DNA from: Methylobacter sp.
GTDB lineage: Bacteria > Pseudomonadota > Gammaproteobacteria > Methylococcales > Methylomonadaceae
Assembly (NCBI GenBank): GCA_023229605.1
Contig: JALNYY010000004.1
Span: 1 to 64,000, forward strand
DNA length: 64,000 nucleotides
Reading direction: 5' to 3'
Shown here: positions 26,190-36,075 of the stretch, in pieces
How the letters are laid out: each line of letters opens with the position of its first letter
Numbering within the stretch: the stretch's first letter is position 1
The notes under the pieces: model-generated
What the model was told of the DNA's origin: nothing
Seen by the model: only the letters and a program-made list of their open reading frames with translations
The model's database searches: none
Made by a program: the position numbers and the translations under genes

Positions 26190-27155
26190 TTAACGTAACG
26201 ACAGCCCCTGAACCATGCTGCCGATGGCCTGCCCGAAAGATGCTCCCAGCTTGCCTGCGATTTTATCGAGCAAATGTTCCTGTCGACTGAAGTCAACCAG
26301 CTTTTCTGCGCCGATCAGCTCCTTGGCGACATAATCCTGATTACCGACGCCATCGACTATACCCAGCTTCACGCCTTCTTCGCCTGTCCAGACCAGTCCT
26401 GAGAACATGTCGGGACTTTCCTTAAGCCGGTCGCCGCGGCCGGCTTTAACCGCTCCGATAAATTGCTGGTGCACCTGATTTAACAGGCTTTGTATATACA
26501 GCGTTTCATCTTCTTTAGACGGCGAAAAAGGATCCAGCATGGCTTTATGTGCGCCTGCCGTGAACAACCGCCGCTCTACGCCCAGCTTTTGCATGCCGTC
26601 CACAAAACCGAAGCCATCCATCAATACACCTATGGAGCCGACCAGACTGGAGGGGTTGACAAAAATTTTATCGCTGGCCGATACGATAAAATAACAACCT
26701 GAGGCGCAAATATCGCTGACCACCGCATAAATCGGCAAATCGGGATGTTCTTTCTTAATTTTCCTGATTTCCTCATACACATAAGAGGATTGCACGGGGC
26801 TGCCGCCGGGCGAATTCGCATGCAGGATAATGCCTTTGGTGTGCTCGTCTTTAACCGCATTTCTTAAGCTTTCGATAATGCTGTCTGCATTGGCGTCTTT
26901 ACCCTCGGCAATCATGCCGACTACATTAATAACGGCGGTATGATCCTTGCTGTCGGAGCCAATATTCTGGCTGAGCTTTGGATACACGGCTACGCCGAAC
27001 ACGGCGACCAAGTACACAAACATCAGGCTCTTGAAAAAAATGCCCCAGCGCCTCGCTCTTGTCTGCTCGGTAACGGCGGCCAGAGCCAGCTTTTCAATAA
27101 CCTCGCGCTCCCAGCCGGATTCGCGAGTGACTTCTGGTTTGTTCTGATTGTCCAT
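26190..27155 (-). CDS. sppA: Signal peptide peptidase SppA (S49), short form
   Basis: A 321-residue S49-family protease that degrades cleaved signal peptides in the membrane. It has one N-terminal membrane anchor (about 43-63, FFKSLMFVYLVAVFGVAVY). The nucleophile serine is in ICASGCYF and the general-base lysine in AGAHKAML, spaced as in the half-size SppA of Bacillus rather than the double-length E. coli enzyme. SNSPGGSP-type substrate binding appears as HANSPGGSP. It is followed upstream by the HAD and rluC genes on the same strand, with short gaps, so it is probably co-transcribed. Confidence 0.9.
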   Translation of the reverse strand: MDNQNKPEVTRESGWEREVIEKLALAAVTEQTRARRWGIFFKSLMFVYLVAVFGVAVYPKLSQNIGSDSKDHTAVINVVGMIAEGKDANADSIIESLRNAVKDEHTKGIILHANSPGGSPVQSSYVYEEIRKIKKEHPDLPIYAVVSDICASGCYFIVSASDKIFVNPSSLVGSIGVLMDGFGFVDGMQKLGVERRLFTAGAHKAMLDPFSPSKEDETLYIQSLLNQVHQQFIGAVKAGRGDRLKESPDMFSGLVWTGEEGVKLGIVDGVGNQDYVAKELIGAEKLVDFSRQEHLLDKIAGKLGASFGQAIGSMVQGLSLR

Positions 27156-27161
27156 GCCTTG

Positions 27162-27815
27162 TTAACCTCTAATAATGTTCAGCAATTCCGCAGGCTGCTG
27201 TAAGCACAGCAACGGACTGTATTGTTGCAATATGTCTTCCGGATGCGCTCCGCAGGATACTGCTATCGAAGATATTTGGGCGTTCATCGCCATTTGCAAG
27301 TCATGCGCGGAATCGCCGACCATTAAACTCCGGTCATTCGCGGCATTGGCATACCGAATAATCTGATGCAGCATCAGCGGGTCCGGTTTAGAGGCGGTCT
27401 CATCGGAACAACGGGTGATGCAGAACAAATCTTCGGTATCTGTCGCCTGTAATGCCTCTTGCAAACCGGCCCTGGTTTTACCGGTAGCAACGGCCAGTTG
27501 ATAACCGGCCTGCTTCAATTCCACCAACATATCGTAAACGCCGGGAAATAAGTCTTTCCTGCCTAAGTGCCTGGACAAATAGGTTTGCTGGTAACAAGCC
27601 GTCAATTGCGTCAGCGTTTCCTGATCGACGACGGGAAACAGCTTGGCGCAGGCGTTTCTGATGCTCAGCCCGATTACGTCTTTCGCGGCCTGGGCTTCCG
27701 GAATAGCGCAGCCGCACTGCTGCCCCGCCGTTTGCAGGCAATGCACTATCCAGTCTATCGAGTCGATCAGGGTGCCGTCCCAATCGAATATGATTAAATC
27801 AAACTTGTTCTTCAT
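27162..27815 (-). CDS. HAD-superfamily phosphatase (Gph-like)
   Basis: A 217-residue HAD hydrolase. Motif I is DWDGTLIDS, with a cap domain of four helices. Motif II appears in AVATGKTRAG, motif III in SKPDP, and motif IV in MVGDSAHDLQMAMNA. It matches the phosphoglycolate-phosphatase-like group. In many gammaproteobacteria a gene of this type lies next to rluC, as here, where its start overlaps the end of rluC by 17 bases. Substrate unknown; the neighbour does not help. Confidence 0.88.
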   Translation of the reverse strand: MKNKFDLIIFDWDGTLIDSIDWIVHCLQTAGQQCGCAIPEAQAAKDVIGLSIRNACAKLFPVVDQETLTQLTACYQQTYLSRHLGRKDLFPGVYDMLVELKQAGYQLAVATGKTRAGLQEALQATDTEDLFCITRCSDETASKPDPLMLHQIIRYANAANDRSLMVGDSAHDLQMAMNAQISSIAVSCGAHPEDILQQYSPLLCLQQPAELLNIIRG

Positions 27816-28758
27816 GTTTTAACAAATCTTCCAATTGCTGCGGCAAAGGCGCCAAAATGGTTAACGGCTCCCCGGTCACAGGGTGCTGAAATTTTAACCT
27901 TTCCGCATGCAGAAACATGCGTTTATAGCCTCGCTCTTTAAATCCGCGGTTGATTTCATCCCGTCCGTAACGCTCGTCACCGACGATGGGGTGTCCAAGA
28001 CTCGCGGCATGAACGCGTATTTGATGGGTGCGGCCGGTTTTGGGGGAGGCTTCGACCAGCGTCGAATCACTGAATAATTTCAAGCGCCGAAACAGCGTCT
28101 CAGCCTCTTTGCCGGCTTGACTGATGACGACCATCCGTTCACCGCCTTTGCTGACATTTTTTAACAACGGCGCGGTGACCACCAGTTTCTTTCTGGCCCA
28201 CTGCCCCGCCAGCAGGGCCAGATAGGTTTTATGGACGTGATTGTCGCGAAACAGCTCATGCAGCAATTTCAGAGCGCTGCGTTTTTTGGCGATGATCAGG
28301 CAGCCGGAGGTATCTTTATCGAGCCGATGCACCAGCTCTAAAAAATGCGCTTCGGGCCGGATCAGGCGCAAGCCTTCGATAATGCCGGAACTTACGCCGC
28401 TGCCGCCATGCACGGCATAACCCGCCGGTTTGTTGACGATCATGAAACCTTCATCTTCAAACAAAATGCCCTCTTGCAACGCCGCTTGCAAACCTTGTGG
28501 AACATACGATTCTTCGCTGCGCTCGGCCACTCTGACCGGGGGAATTCTGACTATATCGCCTGCAACCAGACGGTATTTAACATCGACGCGGCCTTTATTG
28601 ACCCTCACTTCACCTTTACGGACGATCCGGTAAATTCGGCTTTTAGGCACGCCCTTCAAGCGGGCAATTAGAAAATTATCCAGTCGTTGATCGCTGTTTT
28701 CTTCAGAAATTTCGACCAATTGAACTTTGGGTGTAACGCTTTTATCTTCACTATTCAT
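27799..28758 (-). CDS. rluC: 23S rRNA pseudouridine synthase RluC
   Basis: A 319-residue pseudouridine synthase. The N-terminal S4 RNA-binding domain spans about 18-85 (DQRLDNFLIARLKGVPKSR). The catalytic RluA-type domain has HRLDKDTSG, where the aspartate is the nucleophile. RluC modifies 23S rRNA at positions 955, 2504 and 2580 in E. coli. The gene is divergent from rne, an arrangement shared with E. coli, and this synteny supports the RluC call over RluD. Downstream genes (HAD, sppA) overlap or nearly abut it. Confidence 0.93.
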   Translation of the reverse strand: MNSEDKSVTPKVQLVEISEENSDQRLDNFLIARLKGVPKSRIYRIVRKGEVRVNKGRVDVKYRLVAGDIVRIPPVRVAERSEESYVPQGLQAALQEGILFEDEGFMIVNKPAGYAVHGGSGVSSGIIEGLRLIRPEAHFLELVHRLDKDTSGCLIIAKKRSALKLLHELFRDNHVHKTYLALLAGQWARKKLVVTAPLLKNVSKGGERMVVISQAGKEAETLFRRLKLFSDSTLVEASPKTGRTHQIRVHAASLGHPIVGDERYGRDEINRGFKERGYKRMFLHAERLKFQHPVTGEPLTILAPLPQQLEDLLKHEEQV

Positions 28759-28801
28759 AATGCAAATAATACCAGCATCCGGTCATGATTGATTCTTTAA
28801 A

Positions 28802-28830
28802 TTGATGTATGCCGATAACATTGCTATATT
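28802..28830 (+). promoter_or_regulatory. Candidate sigma-70 promoter for rne
   Basis: TTGATG (28802-28807) and TATATT (28825-28830) are separated by the ideal 17 bases. No other promoter of this quality was noticed before rne. Confidence 0.55.
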
Positions 28831-28966
28831 AAGCAAGTTTTTTATATAAAAAACATACTATTGCTCTGTGGTTTCTCTAACAAAACCGCCTTGGAGCGCT
28901 ACCCAATGATGATTAAAACAGCGATTAACTATCCCGCTGACTCGTCATTGTAAGATTTTCGGGTTC

Positions 28967-29097
28967 ATCGTTCGACCCTAGACGAACGATTTATAACTCC
29001 TGTTTAAGACGGACTTTACAACCAAGACTGAAAAAAAGAATATTTATTTGCTTAGACTCTGTCCGTGCAACTAGCCACGGTCTTCACCTAAGTGAAG
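28967..29097 (+). promoter_or_regulatory. rne: Stem-loops in the rne 5' leader
   Basis: Three hairpins: ATCGTTCG/CGAACGAT (28967-28990, 8-bp stem), CCGTG/CACGG (29063-29080), and CTTCAC/GTGAAG with a CTAA loop (29082-29097). The last two are adjacent, like the hp2/hp3 pair through which RNase E binds its own leader in E. coli. Autoregulation is inferred from that parallel. Confidence 0.5.
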
Positions 29098-29268
29098 ATC
29101 AGGATACCGACTACAGCATGCAGAGACGGAACATTAAGACCGTAAAAGCTAAGTTATGCAGGAGCCAGAAGCGGCTTTACCAGCCGCGCTCCCGCACAAA
29201 CACGATGACCAAAACCAGTCTGGTCAGTAAAATCTGACCATGGAGCAGGACACAACAAGGAATATTGA

Positions 29269-31710
29269 ATGAAAAGAATGCTTATCAATGCTACGCAGGC
29301 AGAAGAACTGCGAGTCGCTTTGGTAGACGGTCAAAAACTGTATGATTTTGACATAGAAGTACCTTCGAAAGAACAAAAAAAGTCCAACATTTACAAAGGG
29401 ATAGTAACCCACGTAGAACCCAGCCTAGAAGCGGCCTTTGTCAACTACGGCGCTGAAAAACACGGATTTTTACCTTTCAAAGAAATTTCCCCGCTCTACC
29501 GTCAACTACAAGACGGCGTCGAAAACGACGGCCGCCGTCCAGCCATAAAAGACCTGATTAAAGAAGGTCAGGAAATCGTTGTTCAGATTGAAAAAGAAGA
29601 ACGCGGTAATAAAGGCGCGGCTTTAACCACCTATATCAGCCTGGCCGGCACCTATCTGGTGTTAATGCCCAATAACCCTAAAGCGGGCGGAATTTCACGG
29701 CGCATAGAGGGCGACACCCGCAGCGACCTGCGCGAAGTGATGGCGGCGCTTGAGATCCCTGAAAGCATGGGACTCATTGTTAGAACGGCCGGATGCGGCA
29801 AAAACGTCGAAGAACTGCAATGGGACTTAAACTATTTACTGCAACTCTGGGAAGCCATAGAGCGCTCCGCCGGCGAACAATCGGCGCCGTTCCTGGTTTT
29901 CCAGGAAAGCAACGTTATCATCAGAGCCTTGCGCGACCATTTGCGCGGCAATATTGACGAGATTCTGATAGACAATGAAGACTCTTTCAAACTGGTGCAA
30001 AACTTCTTAAAGCAAGTCATGCCGCACTTTTTGCCCAAGGCAAAACTGTATCAGGACGCCGTCCCCCTGTTTAACCGGTACCAGATTGAATCCCAAATTG
30101 AAGTAGCTTACGGCCGTGAAGTTTCGCTGCCATCGGGCGGCTCGATAGTCATCGATCACACTGAAGCGCTGACCTCAATCGACATCAACTCGGCGCGCGC
30201 CACCAAAGGCAGCGACATTGAAGAAACCGCGCTGAATACCAACCTGGAAGCGGCCGATGAAATTGCCCGCCAATTGAGATTGCGCGATTTAGGCGGCCTG
30301 TTTGTTATCGACTTCATCGACATGATGTCCAACAAAAACCAGAAAACCGTTGAAAATCATCTGCGCGACGCCCTTAAAATAGACCGTGCCCGCATCCAGA
30401 CCAGCCGCATCTCGCGTTTCGGACTGCTGGAAATGTCCAGGCAAAGAATGCGTCCGTCGCTCGGCGATTCCACACAACTGCCGTGCCCTCGATGCAAAGG
30501 CCAAGGTACGATCCGCAATGTAGAATCGGTCGCGCTTTCCGTACTGCGTATTCTTGAAGAAGAAGCAATGAAGAAAGGCACGGAAAAAGTCATTGCCCAC
30601 TTGCCGATTGAGTGCGCAACTTTCTTGTTAAATGAGAAGCGCAGCGCCATCGAGCAAATTGAAAACAGGCTGAAAGTCGGCATTGTGATCCTGCCCAGCA
30701 AACACTTGGAAACACCGGCTTATGACATTGAACGCATCAAGGAAAAAGAGGCAGGCGACAGCAAAGCCAGCTATTTACAAATAAAAGCGGAAGACATCAC
30801 CATCCCTGAGTTTGCCCAGCAAGTAAAACCGAGCACGACAAAAGCCGCGGTCAAGGAATTCCTGCATGACTCTCCTGCTCCCGTGCAAAGCAAAAATGAA
30901 TCAGCCAGCCTGATACAACGCTTCTGGCATAAGCTTGTAGGTTCTGGCGCTACGCCTAAAACAAAGGAAACGGCAACACCAACCACGGAAAGAGCCAAAC
31001 CGGCTGACGAGAGCCAACCGGGCAGAAACAGGGAGCGGGACAACAGACAGGGCCAGGAAAAAGGACGCGGACGCAACCGTGGCCGCGGGCAAGGGCGCGG
31101 TCAAAAAGAGCAAGTCCAGGCTTCTGAACAAGGGCCGGCATCAAAACCGGAACAAAATCAGGAGTCGCCTCGTCCAAACCGTCCTCCACGCGGTCAAGGC
31201 AGAAACGTAAGACGCAATCTCGATCCGGCTAACCTGCCTGTCGCGAAAACCGAACAGGTTAAAAGTGAAGCGGCCGATGTCAGTTTAGTTGTTTCAACTG
31301 CCCCGGAACTTGCCTCTCCTGCGGTTGCCGGGGAGCACCCAAAAAAGAGCAACGCCAGAAGGGGCCCGAACCGCAGACGTCCGCGCAATCCCAACTACAA
31401 AAAGCCCGAAACGGACGGCGATTCAAATGCCGCGTATGACGCGCCCACCGAAAGCAGCGACGAGTCGCGCCCGGCTACCCGTTCTTACGACAATGAGTTT
31501 GCAAAAAGAGCGGAAAGAGCCGAGCGTCCGGAACCTCAGGCTGACGCCCCCATTCAGGCTAATACCGGCAATCAGGATTCGGATGCGCCAAGACCGGCGC
31601 CTATTGTTGAACCGGCGGCTCCGGCGCTAAAACCGATTGAAACCGCCCCAAAACCGGTTGTTGAAGCAGCGCCAAAACCGGCTGAAACGGTAAGGCAAGA
31701 AACGGAATAA
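29269..31710 (+). CDS. rne: Ribonuclease E
   Basis: An 813-residue endoribonuclease, the scaffold of the RNA degradosome. It has an S1 domain at about 36-125, a sensor/RNase-H-like region, and a DNase I-like catalytic domain with the metal-binding aspartates D305 (SIDINS) and D348 (VIDFIDM). The zinc-link cysteines are C406 and C409 (CPRCKGQG). From about residue 540 the chain is low-complexity, rich in R, Q, P, E and A, with an RGRGQGRGQ RNA-binding stretch, the degradosome-assembly region. It is shorter than E. coli RNase E (1061), mainly in this tail. AAGGA precedes the ATG. A long leader suggests autoregulation. Confidence 0.96.
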   Translation: MKRMLINATQAEELRVALVDGQKLYDFDIEVPSKEQKKSNIYKGIVTHVEPSLEAAFVNYGAEKHGFLPFKEISPLYRQLQDGVENDGRRPAIKDLIKEGQEIVVQIEKEERGNKGAALTTYISLAGTYLVLMPNNPKAGGISRRIEGDTRSDLREVMAALEIPESMGLIVRTAGCGKNVEELQWDLNYLLQLWEAIERSAGEQSAPFLVFQESNVIIRALRDHLRGNIDEILIDNEDSFKLVQNFLKQVMPHFLPKAKLYQDAVPLFNRYQIESQIEVAYGREVSLPSGGSIVIDHTEALTSIDINSARATKGSDIEETALNTNLEAADEIARQLRLRDLGGLFVIDFIDMMSNKNQKTVENHLRDALKIDRARIQTSRISRFGLLEMSRQRMRPSLGDSTQLPCPRCKGQGTIRNVESVALSVLRILEEEAMKKGTEKVIAHLPIECATFLLNEKRSAIEQIENRLKVGIVILPSKHLETPAYDIERIKEKEAGDSKASYLQIKAEDITIPEFAQQVKPSTTKAAVKEFLHDSPAPVQSKNESASLIQRFWHKLVGSGATPKTKETATPTTERAKPADESQPGRNRERDNRQGQEKGRGRNRGRGQGRGQKEQVQASEQGPASKPEQNQESPRPNRPPRGQGRNVRRNLDPANLPVAKTEQVKSEAADVSLVVSTAPELASPAVAGEHPKKSNARRGPNRRRPRNPNYKKPETDGDSNAAYDAPTESSDESRPATRSYDNEFAKRAERAERPEPQADAPIQANTGNQDSDAPRPAPIVEPAAPALKPIETAPKPVVEAAPKPAETVRQETE

Positions 31711-31721
31711 CGAAACAAGGA

Positions 31722-31788
31722 CCGGGGTAGGCAGGAATAAGCCTGTTCGAGCGAATGCAAGAACAGGTGTTTCCTGCCTACCCCCCGG
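31722..31788. terminator. Long stem-loop between rne and dnaE
   Basis: GGGGTAGGCAGGAA (31724-31737) pairs exactly with TTCCTGCCTACCCC (31771-31784), and inside it CCTGTTC pairs with GAACAGG. A GGATTTTTC tail follows on the plus strand. It could end rne transcription, and being symmetric also that of the convergent dnaE. The GTAGGCAGGAA form suggests it belongs to a dispersed repeat family. Confidence 0.6.
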
Positions 31789-31895
31789 ATTTTTCGGAAA
31801 CTCCGCCTCGCACTACGCCCTTCGACAATGCTCGCCTGAGCAAAGCCAAAAGACTCAAGACAGGCTGGTAACTTTATTCCGGCCTACGCAGTCTT

Positions 31896-34800
31896 TTACC
31901 TGTACCTGACCTCTACAGCCTCGTTGCCCAGCAACGATCTCAATCGCGCCACCAGTTCATCGGTTGGATGAACGCGCCATTCGTCACCCAACAGCAGATT
32001 CGCTTTCGCAACCTTTGATGTATAACTGATACCTACAGGACAGCCGCCGCCCTTAAAAGGTTCCAGAACCGCACCCAGTCTCGTAACAAAGCCATGCCCT
32101 TCATTCACAGGCCACGCCAATTGAATACTCCTGGCAAAAGCCTCCCTGGCCTGCTCCATGCTGTACAGCTTTTCAACCGTTAAGCGCAACGTGCCCAAAT
32201 AATCGTCAACGCCCAACGCCCCTTCGGCTATCAACAGGCTGTCGCGGGAGAAAATGTCCCGGTATTTTTCGTAAACTTCGCCAAAAGCCGCAATCTCAAG
32301 CCTGCCGGTTCTGTCATCAATCGTTGCAAAACCCATGGTTTTACCGCTTTTGGTCTGACGGGTGCGCACTTCGACGACCAAGCCGGCCGTCCTGGCTTCC
32401 ATCTTGCCTCTGGACCGCTCCACATCGGCCAGCAGCGACGCTATGGTTCCGTGGGTAAACTGCCTTAATTCAGGCTCGTACTGGGTTATCGGATGCCCGG
32501 TCAAAAACAAACCCAGAACCAGCTTTTCCGCTGCCAGCCGTTCATTTTCCGACCACGGTTCAACTACGGTGGCATAAGCATGCGCGTCATCTATATTTTC
32601 GGCATTGACGGCCAGGCCGAACAAATCGTTCTGGCCTGTTTGCGCATTCTTTCCATGCTGTTCGGCGACTTTTAATACGGTCGGCAATTCAGCCAGATGC
32701 CCAGCCCGGTTATCGTCGAATTCATCGAAAGCCCCCGCACGTATCAACGCCTCCAGCACCCGCCGGTTGAATTTGCGCAAATCCACCCGCTTGCATAAAT
32801 CGTACAGACCGGAAAATAGCCCATTCTGTTCCCGCTCGACCAGCATTTCCTCAATAGCCGCCTCGCCCACACCCTTCAGTGCGCCCAAGCCGTAAACGAT
32901 CTGGCCGGCATCGTTAACGGTGAATTTGTACTTTGAAACATTGATCGTAGGCGGGAGAATTTCCAGCTTCATCTGCCTGCATTCTTCGATCAGAATCACC
33001 ACCTTGTCGGTGTTGTCCATATCCGCAGACATCACCGCCGCCATGAACTCGGGCTGGTAATGGGCTTTCAGCCAGGCGGTTTGATAGGCGACCAGCGCGT
33101 AAGCCGCGGAATGCGATTTGTTGAAACCGTAACCGGCGAATTTCTCCATCAAGTCGAACACGTAAGTGGCGATTTTTTCATCGACCTGGTTTTCTATCGC
33201 ACCGGAGGTAAATTTATCCCGCTCCTTGGCCATTTCCTCCGGCTTTTTCTTGCCCATCGCCCGGCGCAGCATGTCCGCGCCGCCCAGCGTGTACAGCGCC
33301 ATTTCACGGGCGATTTGCATCACCTGCTCCTGGTACAAAATAACGCCGTTGGTAGGCTGTAGAATAGGCACCAGCAACGGGTGCGCGTATTCCGCTTTGG
33401 CCCCGTGCTTGACGTTGATGTAATCGTCGACCATGCCCGATTCCAGCGGCCCCGGACGGAACAACGCCACCAGCGCGATAATATCGTCGAAGCAGTCGGG
33501 TTTCAGCTTTTTAATCAGCTCCTTCATGCCGCGCGATTCGAGCTGGAACACGGCGGTCGTCTGGGCGTTGGTCAGCAGCTTATAAGAATCTGGATCATCT
33601 CGGGGAATGGTCGTTATATCGACCGGCGGCTTGCCCAGTTGCTTTTGTTTGGCATTAATGTCCTGCAACGCCCAATCGATAATCGTCAGCGTGCGCAGCC
33701 CCAAAAAGTCGAACTTGACCAGGCCGACCGCTTCGACGTCATCCTTATCGAACTGGGTGACCAAGTTATTGCCGTCCTGGTCGCAATACAGCGGCGTAAA
33801 ATCGGTCAGCTTGGTCGGCGAAATCACCACGCCGCCGGCATGTTTGCCCGCATTCCTGGATGTGCCTTCCAGCGACAGCGCCATATCGATCAGCGCCTTG
33901 ACTTCCTCTTCGGTGTCGTAAAGCTGTTTCAGTTCAGGACTGTCGCTTAGCGCTTTAGTCAGCGTCATGCCGATTTCAAACGGAATCAGCTTGGCCAATC
34001 TATCGACAAAACCGTAGCCGAAACCCAGCACCCGCCCGACATCGCGAATCACCGCTTTGGCCGCCATAGAACCGTAGGTGATGATCTGCGCGACATGATC
34101 CCGGCCATAATGACGGGCGACATAATCGATCACCTCGTCCCGGCGGTCCATGCAGAAATCCACGTCGAAGTCGGGCATAGAAACCCGCTCGGGATTCAAA
34201 AACCGCTCGAACAGCAGGTCGAATTCGATAGGGTCGAGGTCGGTAATTTTCAGCGCATAAGCCACCAACGATCCCGCACCCGACCCCCGCCCCGGACCTA
34301 CCGGAATCAGGTTGTTTTTCGCCCACTGGATAAAGTCGGCAACAATCATGAAATAACCGGGAAAACCCATCTGGGTAATCATTTTCAACTCGAAATCCAG
34401 GCGCTCGTAATAGACCTGCCGGTTCTCCTCGTCCGTACCCTTACCCACCGCCGGATGATGTTGCAAACGCTGTTCCAGGCCTTTCATGGACTCCTCGGCC
34501 ATAAACTCGCCCAGATTCATGCCTTCCGGGACCGGAAAATCCGGCAGGAAGTTTTTCCCCAGCGTCAGCGTCAAATTGCAGCGCTTGGCGATTTCTACGG
34601 TGTTTTCCAGCGCCTCGGGTATATCCGCAAACAGCGCCTGCATTTCTTCGGCGCTGCGTAAATACTGCTGCTCGGTGTAATCCTTGGGGCGGCGCGTATC
34701 GTCCAGCACCCGCCCCTGATTGATGCAAACCCGCACTTCATGGGCCGCAAAATCCTGTTGATAGACAAAGCGCACATCGTTGGTCGCAACCACCGGCAAA

Positions 34801-35375
34801 CCGGTTGCCAAAGCCAGCTCGACCGCCGCCGCTATGTAGCGCTCCTCATCGGGTTTGCCGACCCTTTGCAATTCCAGGTAAAAGCTTTGTTTGAACAAGC
34901 CGCTCCAATACTCCGCCAAACGTTTCGCCGCCTCGTGGTTTTCGGCCAACAGCGCCTTGCCTATCTCCCCGCTCATCGCACCGGACAATGCAATCAAGCC
35001 GTTATGGTTGGCTTCTATCCACTCTTGCCGGAGCATCGGCACACCCTGGTGCTGGCCTTCCTGATAAGCTTTTGAGATCAACTCGGTCAAGGTGATGTAA
35101 CCGGCGTGATTATTGACCAGCAAAGTCAAACGATACGGCGTGGCGGGATCTTCGGGATTGAACAGCAGCACATCTGAACCGGCTATCGCCTTGATGCCCT
35201 GCCCTAATGACGATTTATAGAATTTGACCAGCGAAAACAGGTTGGCGTGCTCAGTGACCGCAACCGCAGGCATGTTCAGCTCGGCTAAACGCTTGACCAA
35301 CGGTTTTATTTTGACGATTCCGTCTACCAGAGAAAATTCGGTGTGTAGTCTTAAATGGACAAATGCCGGATGCAT
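31896..35375 (-). CDS. dnaE: DNA polymerase III alpha subunit
   Basis: A 1159-residue C-family replicative polymerase. An N-terminal PHP domain opens with HLRLHTEFSLVDG and has VTEHANLF. The palm carries the catalytic aspartates in MPDFDVDFCMDRR, with GPGRGSGAGSLVAY upstream. A helix-hairpin-helix and an OB domain (about 990-1075, AGLVVEVRTRQTKSG) follow. Length equals that of E. coli DnaE (1160). It stands alone on the minus strand, with no lpxB or accA beside it as in E. coli. Confidence 0.96.
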   Translation of the reverse strand: MHPAFVHLRLHTEFSLVDGIVKIKPLVKRLAELNMPAVAVTEHANLFSLVKFYKSSLGQGIKAIAGSDVLLFNPEDPATPYRLTLLVNNHAGYITLTELISKAYQEGQHQGVPMLRQEWIEANHNGLIALSGAMSGEIGKALLAENHEAAKRLAEYWSGLFKQSFYLELQRVGKPDEERYIAAAVELALATGLPVVATNDVRFVYQQDFAAHEVRVCINQGRVLDDTRRPKDYTEQQYLRSAEEMQALFADIPEALENTVEIAKRCNLTLTLGKNFLPDFPVPEGMNLGEFMAEESMKGLEQRLQHHPAVGKGTDEENRQVYYERLDFELKMITQMGFPGYFMIVADFIQWAKNNLIPVGPGRGSGAGSLVAYALKITDLDPIEFDLLFERFLNPERVSMPDFDVDFCMDRRDEVIDYVARHYGRDHVAQIITYGSMAAKAVIRDVGRVLGFGYGFVDRLAKLIPFEIGMTLTKALSDSPELKQLYDTEEEVKALIDMALSLEGTSRNAGKHAGGVVISPTKLTDFTPLYCDQDGNNLVTQFDKDDVEAVGLVKFDFLGLRTLTIIDWALQDINAKQKQLGKPPVDITTIPRDDPDSYKLLTNAQTTAVFQLESRGMKELIKKLKPDCFDDIIALVALFRPGPLESGMVDDYINVKHGAKAEYAHPLLVPILQPTNGVILYQEQVMQIAREMALYTLGGADMLRRAMGKKKPEEMAKERDKFTSGAIENQVDEKIATYVFDLMEKFAGYGFNKSHSAAYALVAYQTAWLKAHYQPEFMAAVMSADMDNTDKVVILIEECRQMKLEILPPTINVSKYKFTVNDAGQIVYGLGALKGVGEAAIEEMLVEREQNGLFSGLYDLCKRVDLRKFNRRVLEALIRAGAFDEFDDNRAGHLAELPTVLKVAEQHGKNAQTGQNDLFGLAVNAENIDDAHAYATVVEPWSENERLAAEKLVLGLFLTGHPITQYEPELRQFTHGTIASLLADVERSRGKMEARTAGLVVEVRTRQTKSGKTMGFATIDDRTGRLEIAAFGEVYEKYRDIFSRDSLLIAEGALGVDDYLGTLRLTVEKLYSMEQAREAFARSIQLAWPVNEGHGFVTRLGAVLEPFKGGGCPVGISYTSKVAKANLLLGDEWRVHPTDELVARLRSLLGNEAVEVRYR

Positions 35376-35509
35376 GGGGACTATGGACTGGAGTTAGAAA
35401 GAAACGTTACGAACGGCTATTTTACCGCGTCTGCAAGATCTCGTGTGCTCAAAACACAAAACTATTAACAAAGTCCTCTATACGCTACGCCTGCCAGTAT
35501 TAATACTTA

Positions 35510-35538
35510 TTGCTTGGAGGGCTGGATTCCTCTATTCT
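35510..35538 (+). promoter_or_regulatory. Candidate sigma-70 promoter for the host-attachment gene
   Basis: TTGCTT (35510-35515) and TATTCT (35533-35538) are 17 bases apart, 93 bases before the start codon at 35632. Confidence 0.45.
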
Positions 35539-35631
35539 ACAAATTGCAGTGCAAAGCCGGGCGTTTTTAGATTCATCGGCTTTTGCAAATAGCGCGTTAT
35601 TTAAACAAAATCTGCCACAGAAGGAACAAAC

Positions 35632-36075
35632 ATGAAATTAACCTGGATACTCGTTGCTGATAATACTCGTGTGCGCATTTTTAGCGCAGACACGCCTTCT
35701 TCTCCTTTAGAGGAAATTGAAGACTTTTCTCATGTGGAAGGTCGTTTGCATGACCGGGAAATGACTTCAGACCTGCCGGGAAAAATAAAAAGCGTCGGCG
35801 CAGGCGGACACGCGTTTGAGCAACCTACCGATCCGAAAAAACACGAAGCCGACAATTTTGCGCATAGCGTCGCCCAATATCTGGAAGACGCACACAATGC
35901 GCACAAGTTTGAACAATTACTCATTGTTTCAGAACCGTCTTTTCTTGGCTTACTGCGCAACCAGTTGTCGGACCACGTTAAAAAACTGGTTCAGTTTGAA
36001 CTTGATAAAAATATCACCACGCATAGCGCCGCCGATATTCGCCAACACCTTCCCCAATATTTATCAAATCTTTGA
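35632..36075 (+). CDS. Host-attachment family protein
   Basis: A 147-residue soluble protein of the bacterial 'host attachment' family, first named in plant-associated bacteria. The N terminus TWILVADNTRVRIF, the mid HEADNFAHSVAQYLEDA, and the C-terminal LLIVSEPSFLGLLR are the family's conserved blocks. The fold resembles eRF1 domain 1/baeRF proteins, so a ribosome-related role is possible; the published name rests on thin evidence. AAGGA lies before the ATG. It is monocistronic, between dnaE and ettA. Confidence 0.85.
   Translation: MKLTWILVADNTRVRIFSADTPSSPLEEIEDFSHVEGRLHDREMTSDLPGKIKSVGAGGHAFEQPTDPKKHEADNFAHSVAQYLEDAHNAHKFEQLLIVSEPSFLGLLRNQLSDHVKKLVQFELDKNITTHSAADIRQHLPQYLSNL

Larger units (their letters stand above)
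28759..29268. other. rluC/rne intergenic region with long structured rne leader
   Basis: 510 bases without a gene. It contains a candidate rne promoter (28802-28830) and at least three stem-loops ahead of rne (28967-28990, 29063-29080, 29082-29097). This gives a leader of about 430 bases. In E. coli the rne leader is 361 bases and carries hairpins through which RNase E controls its own mRNA. Confidence 0.6.

Noticed and set aside
33381..33950. 189-codon open frame opposite dnaE
   Set aside because: Shadow of dnaE; residue composition typical of antisense frames.
35632..36075. Phage-related gene, from the name 'host attachment protein'
   Set aside because: The family is chromosomal and no phage genes are near; the name does not refer to phage adsorption here.
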